A DNA stretch of 64,000 nucleotides from Geomonas subterranea. GTDB taxonomy: Bacteria; Desulfobacterota; Desulfuromonadia; Geobacterales; Geobacteraceae. This document shows, one piece after another, positions 60,242 through 64,000 of this stretch (position 1 is its first letter; the number at the start of each line of letters is the position of its first letter). Below the pieces are notes generated by a model that saw only the letters and a program-made list of their open reading frames with translations, had not been told where the DNA came from and ran no database searches. The stretch covers positions 1,240,001 through 1,304,000 of the forward strand of contig NZ_CP077683.1 of NCBI RefSeq assembly GCF_019063845.1, written 5' to 3'. The translations under genes were made by a program, and so were the position numbers.

Positions 60242-61855
60242 TTGGATCTTTTTTCACTTCAGGGTGAGTCTGGTGCTTGCTCTGCCAAATCCGAAAGTTC
60301 CCAACCCGCAGTTATGAGCCTCAGAGACGCGCTCCGCCACATCCGCCACCCCCTGTACCTGGTGCAGCGGGACGGTGCACTGGCCCCCCAGCTCGGTGGC
60401 GCCGGGAGCGTTCAGTCGTGCGTCGGGTACGCCCCCGCCTGCCTCCCGGAAAACCTGGGCGATCCGTCCTTTTGCCGCGAGCTCGGCATCCGCTACCCGT
60501 ATGTCGGCGGCTCCATGGCCAAGGGGATCAGTTCCGCCGCCATGGCCGAGGAACTGGGACGCGCCGGGATGCTCGGCTTCTTCGGCGCCGCCGGTCTCCC
60601 TATTTCCACGGTCTCCGATACCGCCGACCGCCTGAAGCAGTCCCTGGGTGACATCCCCTACGGCTTCAACCTCATCCATTCGCCGCACGAGCCGGAGCTC
60701 GAGAAGGAGCTGGCCGAACTCTACATCCGCAAGGGGGTGCGCATCATCGAGGCGTCGGCCTTCCTGGCCCTGACCCTCCCCCTGGTGCGTTACCGCCTGC
60801 ACGGCATCAAGCGCGCCGCCGACGGCAGCATCGTCACCCCCAACCGCATCATCGCCAAGGTCTCCCGCGAGGAACTGGCGGCGAAGTTCTTCGCCCCGGC
60901 GCCAGAGAAGCTCCTGCGCGCCCTGGTGGAAAACGGTTCCATAACCGCCGAGCAGGCCGAACTGGCCGCTCAGGTACCGCTGGCCCAGGATGTCACCGCC
61001 GAGGCGGATTCCGGCGGCCACACCGACAACCGCCCGGCCATGGCCCTCTTCCCGACCATCAACTCGCTCGCCGCAAGGCTCGAGCGCCAGTACGGCTACG
61101 ACTGCAAACTCCGCGTCGGCCTTGGCGGCGGCGTTTCCACACCCGCCTCGGCCGCGGCCGCCTTCGCCATGGGCGCCGCCTACGTCGTGACCGGGTCGGT
61201 GAATCAGGCCTGCGTCGAATCCGGCACCTCCGATACCGTGCGCGGGATGCTGGCCGTCACCCGTCAGGCCGACGTCACCATGGCCCCCGCCGCCGACATG
61301 TTCGAGATGGGCGTGACCGTGCAGGTGCTGAAGCGCGGCACCATGTTCCCCATGCGCGCCGCGAAGCTGTACGACCTCTACCGCGCCTACGGCAGCATGG
61401 AGGAGATCCCGGCGGCGGAGCGCGAAAAGCTGGAGAAGACCATGTTCCTGGCGCCGCTGGAAAAAATCTGGCGTGGCACCCGGGACTACTTCCTCAAACG
61501 CGACCCTTCCCAGGTGGAGCGCAGCGAGCGCGACCCGAAGCACAAGATGGCGCTGGTTTTCCGGTGGTACCTCGGCATGGGCGCGCACTGGGCAAAAGAC
61601 GGCGTCGAAAGCCGCAAGATGGATTACCAGGTGTGGTGCGGCCCCGCCATGGGCGCCTTCAACGAATGGGCCGCCGGCTCCTTCATCGAGGCGGCCGCCG
61701 AGCGCAAGATCGTCACGGTGGCGCTCAACATCCTGCACGGTGCGGCACACCTGACCCGCGCCAACTTCCTGCGCAGCCAGGGCATCGAGCTGCGCCTGGA
61801 AGAGATCGCACCGCAACCCCTCGAACTCGCACACATCAAGGAGTACCTTTGTTGA
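60242..61855 (+). CDS. pfaD: PfaD-type enoyl reductase of a polyunsaturated-fatty-acid synthase
   Basis: A 537-residue FMN-dependent TIM-barrel protein (2-nitropropane-dioxygenase-like) that acts in trans on the acyl chain of PUFA synthases. Visible: YVGGSMAKGISSAAMAEELGRAGMLGFFGAAG near the N-terminus, VGLGGGVSTPASAAAAFAMGAAYVVTGSVNQ (phosphate-binding part) in the middle, and the long C-terminal RDYFLKRDPSQVERSERDPK characteristic of PfaD. TTG 60242 with CAGGAGAA about seven bases ahead is taken as the start; GTG 60221 has no ribosome site. It overlaps the next gene by four bases. Family good; product of the pathway unknown. Confidence 0.9.
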   Translation: MDLFSLQGESGACSAKSESSQPAVMSLRDALRHIRHPLYLVQRDGALAPQLGGAGSVQSCVGYAPACLPENLGDPSFCRELGIRYPYVGGSMAKGISSAAMAEELGRAGMLGFFGAAGLPISTVSDTADRLKQSLGDIPYGFNLIHSPHEPELEKELAELYIRKGVRIIEASAFLALTLPLVRYRLHGIKRAADGSIVTPNRIIAKVSREELAAKFFAPAPEKLLRALVENGSITAEQAELAAQVPLAQDVTAEADSGGHTDNRPAMALFPTINSLAARLERQYGYDCKLRVGLGGGVSTPASAAAAFAMGAAYVVTGSVNQACVESGTSDTVRGMLAVTRQADVTMAPAADMFEMGVTVQVLKRGTMFPMRAAKLYDLYRAYGSMEEIPAAEREKLEKTMFLAPLEKIWRGTRDYFLKRDPSQVERSERDPKHKMALVFRWYLGMGAHWAKDGVESRKMDYQVWCGPAMGAFNEWAAGSFIEAAAERKIVTVALNILHGAAHLTRANFLRSQGIELRLEEIAPQPLELAHIKEYLC

Positions 61856-64000
61856 AAACTGATGATCTGAAACCCGCCAACCCCAGCAACGGAACTCAGC
61901 TTGCCATCATCGGCATCGGTTGCCTCTTCCCGAAGGCCGCGGATAAAAACGCCTACTGGGCCAACATCGTTGACGGCGTCGACGCCATCACCGAAGTCCC
62001 CCCGACCCACTGGCCGCTGGACGCGTACTACGACGAGGACCAGAAGAGCCCGGACCGCACCTACGGACGCCGTGGCGGCTTCCTCTCCCCGGTGGATTTC
62101 AACCCGATGGAATTCAACATCCCGCCCAACGTGCTGGAGGCGATCGACACCTCCCAGCTGCTCGGTCTGGTTGCAGCGGGGCAGGCGCTCAAGGACGCCG
62201 GCTACGGCCCGGAGCGCGCCTTCGACAAGAGCAACGTATCCGTCATCCTCGGGGTCACCGGGACGCTTGAGCTGGTCATCCCGCTGGGAGCGCGCCTCGG
62301 GCACCCGGTCTGGCGCTCCGCGCTCAAGGACGCCGGCGTCGACGAGGAAACCGCGAAAGACGTGGTCGAGCGGATCTCCGACTCCTACGTCCCCTGGCAG
62401 GAAAACTCCTTCCCCGGGCTCCTGGGCAACGTGGTCGCGGGGAGGATCAGCAAACAGTACGACCTGGGCGGCACCAACTGCGTCGTCGACGCGGCCTGCG
62501 CCAGCTCCTTCAGCGCCCTGCACCTCGCCTCCATGGAGCTGATGTCGGGCAAGTCCGACCTCGTCGTGAGCGGTGGCATCGACACCTTCAACGACATCTT
62601 CATGTACATGTGCTTCAGCAAGACGCCGGCGCTCTCCCCGACCGGCAACGCCAAGCCTTTCGACGTTTCGGCGGATGGCACCATCCTGGGCGAAGGTCTC
62701 GGGATCGTGGTGCTGAAGCGGCTCGCGGACGCCGAGCGCGACGGCGACAGGATCTACGCCGTGATCCGCGGCATCGGTTCCTCCAGCGACGGCAAGGGTG
62801 ACGCGATCTACGCTCCCAGCGCCGCCGGGCAGAAGAAGGCGCTGGTGAACGCCTACCGCAACGCCGGGGTGACGCCGGAAAGCATCGGCATGCTCGAAGC
62901 ACACGGCACCGGCACCAAGGTCGGTGACGCCGTGGAAGTGAGCGCGCTGCGCGAGGTGTACGGCAAGGCCGAAAACCCGTGGTGCGCCCTCGGCTCGGTG
63001 AAGTCCCAGATCGGGCACACCAAGGCGGCCGCAGGCTCCGCAGGCCTGATCAAGGCGGCGCTCTCCCTGCACCACAAGGTGATTCCGCCGACCATCAAGG
63101 TGCAGACCCCGCAAAAAGAGGTGGTGGCGGACAACTCCCCCTTCTACCTTCCGACCGGCAAGCGCCCCTGGTTCCCCCGTCCCGGCGCCCCCCGCCGAGC
63201 GGCGGTCAGCGCCTTCGGTTTCGGCGGGTCCAACTTCCACGTGGTCCTCGAGGAGTACCAACCCAAGAAACAGGGCGTGGACTGGGACGGCAACACCCAG
63301 ATCTTCACCTTCTCCGGCGCCGATGCAGCCTCACTTGCCACCAGGCTCGATGCCGTTCCCGCGGACGCCGCCTGGGCCGCCCTGCGCGACCTCGCCCTCG
63401 CTTCCCGCAGCTCCTTTGACGGGAAAGCGCCCCTGCGTCTCGCGCTGGTCGTGGAGCGCGGCAAGACCAACCTCGCCTCGCTGGTGAAGAACGCACGCGC
63501 CATGCTGGACAAGAACGCGAAATCGGCCTGGCAGACCCCGGACGGCGCCTACTTCGCCTGCGGCGCAGCTCCTGGTAAGCTCGGGATGCTGTTCCCCGGG
63601 CAGGGATCGCAGTACACCGGCATGCTCAACGACCTCGCCTGCAGTTTCCCTCAGGTGTTCGACGCCGTTGCCGCTGCCAACGAGGGATTTGTCACTGCCG
63701 ACGGCAGAACCCTATCGGACCTGATCTACCCCCCTTCCTCCTTTGACGACGCGACACGCGCCAAACAGGAAGAGGAACTGCGCGCCACCCAGGCCGCCCA
63801 GCCCGCCATCGGCGCCACTAGTCTCGGTGCGTTGCGCGTGCTGCGGAACTTCGGCGTCGAGCCCGATGCCGTCGCCGGGCACAGCTACGGCGAGCTCACG
63901 GCCCTGTGTGCCGCGGGGAGACTCGACGAGAGCGCACTGCACGAGCTGTCCCGCCTGCGCGGCACGCTGATGGGCGCCGGCGCAGGGGACAAAGGGAGCA
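61852..64000 (+). CDS. pfaA: PfaA-type polyunsaturated-fatty-acid / polyketide synthase (3' partial)
   Basis: The frame is open to the right edge; 716 residues are visible. The ketosynthase domain (about 16-460) has Cys216 (VDAACASSF) and the two histidines in EAHGTGTKVGD and GHTKAAAG. An acyltransferase domain starts near 575 (GMLFPGQGSQYTGM), with Ser678 in GHSYGELTAL. The KS-then-malonyl-transferase order is that of PfaA, whose missing part should hold tandem acyl carrier domains and a ketoreductase. The TTG start overlaps the pfaD stop (TTGA), with AAGGAG eight bases upstream, so the two genes are translationally coupled. The domain calls are certain; the PUFA assignment rests on the PfaD neighbour. 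Confidence 0.92.
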   Translation, partial: MKTDDLKPANPSNGTQLAIIGIGCLFPKAADKNAYWANIVDGVDAITEVPPTHWPLDAYYDEDQKSPDRTYGRRGGFLSPVDFNPMEFNIPPNVLEAIDTSQLLGLVAAGQALKDAGYGPERAFDKSNVSVILGVTGTLELVIPLGARLGHPVWRSALKDAGVDEETAKDVVERISDSYVPWQENSFPGLLGNVVAGRISKQYDLGGTNCVVDAACASSFSALHLASMELMSGKSDLVVSGGIDTFNDIFMYMCFSKTPALSPTGNAKPFDVSADGTILGEGLGIVVLKRLADAERDGDRIYAVIRGIGSSSDGKGDAIYAPSAAGQKKALVNAYRNAGVTPESIGMLEAHGTGTKVGDAVEVSALREVYGKAENPWCALGSVKSQIGHTKAAAGSAGLIKAALSLHHKVIPPTIKVQTPQKEVVADNSPFYLPTGKRPWFPRPGAPRRAAVSAFGFGGSNFHVVLEEYQPKKQGVDWDGNTQIFTFSGADAASLATRLDAVPADAAWAALRDLALASRSSFDGKAPLRLALVVERGKTNLASLVKNARAMLDKNAKSAWQTPDGAYFACGAAPGKLGMLFPGQGSQYTGMLNDLACSFPQVFDAVAAANEGFVTADGRTLSDLIYPPSSFDDATRAKQEEELRATQAAQPAIGATSLGALRVLRNFGVEPDAVAGHSYGELTALCAAGRLDESALHELSRLRGTLMGAGAGDKGS

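Noticed and set aside
60254-63261. Long minus-strand frames of 526 and 545 codons across pfaD and pfaA
   Set aside because: Rich in Gly, His, Arg and Ala with no motif, exactly antisense to well-supported genes.

Overview
The window reads as chromosomal DNA of a high-GC Desulfuromonadota bacterium of the Geobacter / Geomonas / Citrifermentans type. This is inferred from the protein styles: many multi-PAS histidine kinases, a cytochrome c'-like protein, a rubredoxin, a sigma-54 activator and small Cys-rich proteins. No rRNA, tRNA, CRISPR array, insertion sequence or phage gene was recognised. One gene is cut at each edge: a TolC-family protein at the left and a PfaA-type synthase at the right.

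Region 1 (1-13305, all + strand) looks like a copper/silver envelope-stress island. A CusC/B/A-type efflux system is followed by a Met/His-rich periplasmic protein behind a good -24/-12 (sigma-54) promoter, a GerM-domain lipoprotein and a cytochrome c'-like protein. A membrane histidine kinase with an NtrC-type activator comes next. Last is a run of small secreted proteins rich in Met, Gly and His: a 25-residue lipoprotein, a secreted Gly/Met-rich protein, an outer-membrane barrel and a second lipoprotein. The activator and the sigma-54 promoter plausibly form one regulatory circuit.

Region 2 (13316-26680) is mixed. It holds a PhnD-like binding protein with a hybrid kinase, a 13-copy 15-bp tandem repeat, a creatininase-family hydrolase, a 1261-residue four-PAS hybrid kinase, a CvfB-like S1 protein, a Bax-inhibitor-1-like membrane protein, an Old Yellow Enzyme homologue, MutM and small Cys-rich or hypothetical proteins.

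Region 3 (26952-39486) centres on fatty-acid degradation. A FadR-like GntR regulator and two kinases flank a minus-strand operon in the order fadD-like, fadN-like, fadA-like, fadE-like. A small SCP2-like protein is divergent from fadD.

Region 4 (39504-53270, all - strand) is a dense signalling block. One four-gene unit holds a kinase, a receiver, a PilZ protein with a GNAT-like C-terminal region, and a GAF kinase. A second four-gene unit holds a receiver, a REC-PAS kinase, a seven-PAS kinase and a REC-PAS-GGDEF-EAL protein. Together they suggest sensory control of cyclic-di-GMP and a PilZ effector.

Region 5 (53398-64000) holds a lipoprotein with a 3-methyladenine DNA glycosylase, a universal stress protein with rubredoxin, and a block of 33-bp hairpin repeats. 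After these come a YbbA-YbbP-TesA-like ABC/thioesterase cluster and the start of a polyunsaturated-fatty-acid-synthase-type locus in the order pfaD, pfaA.
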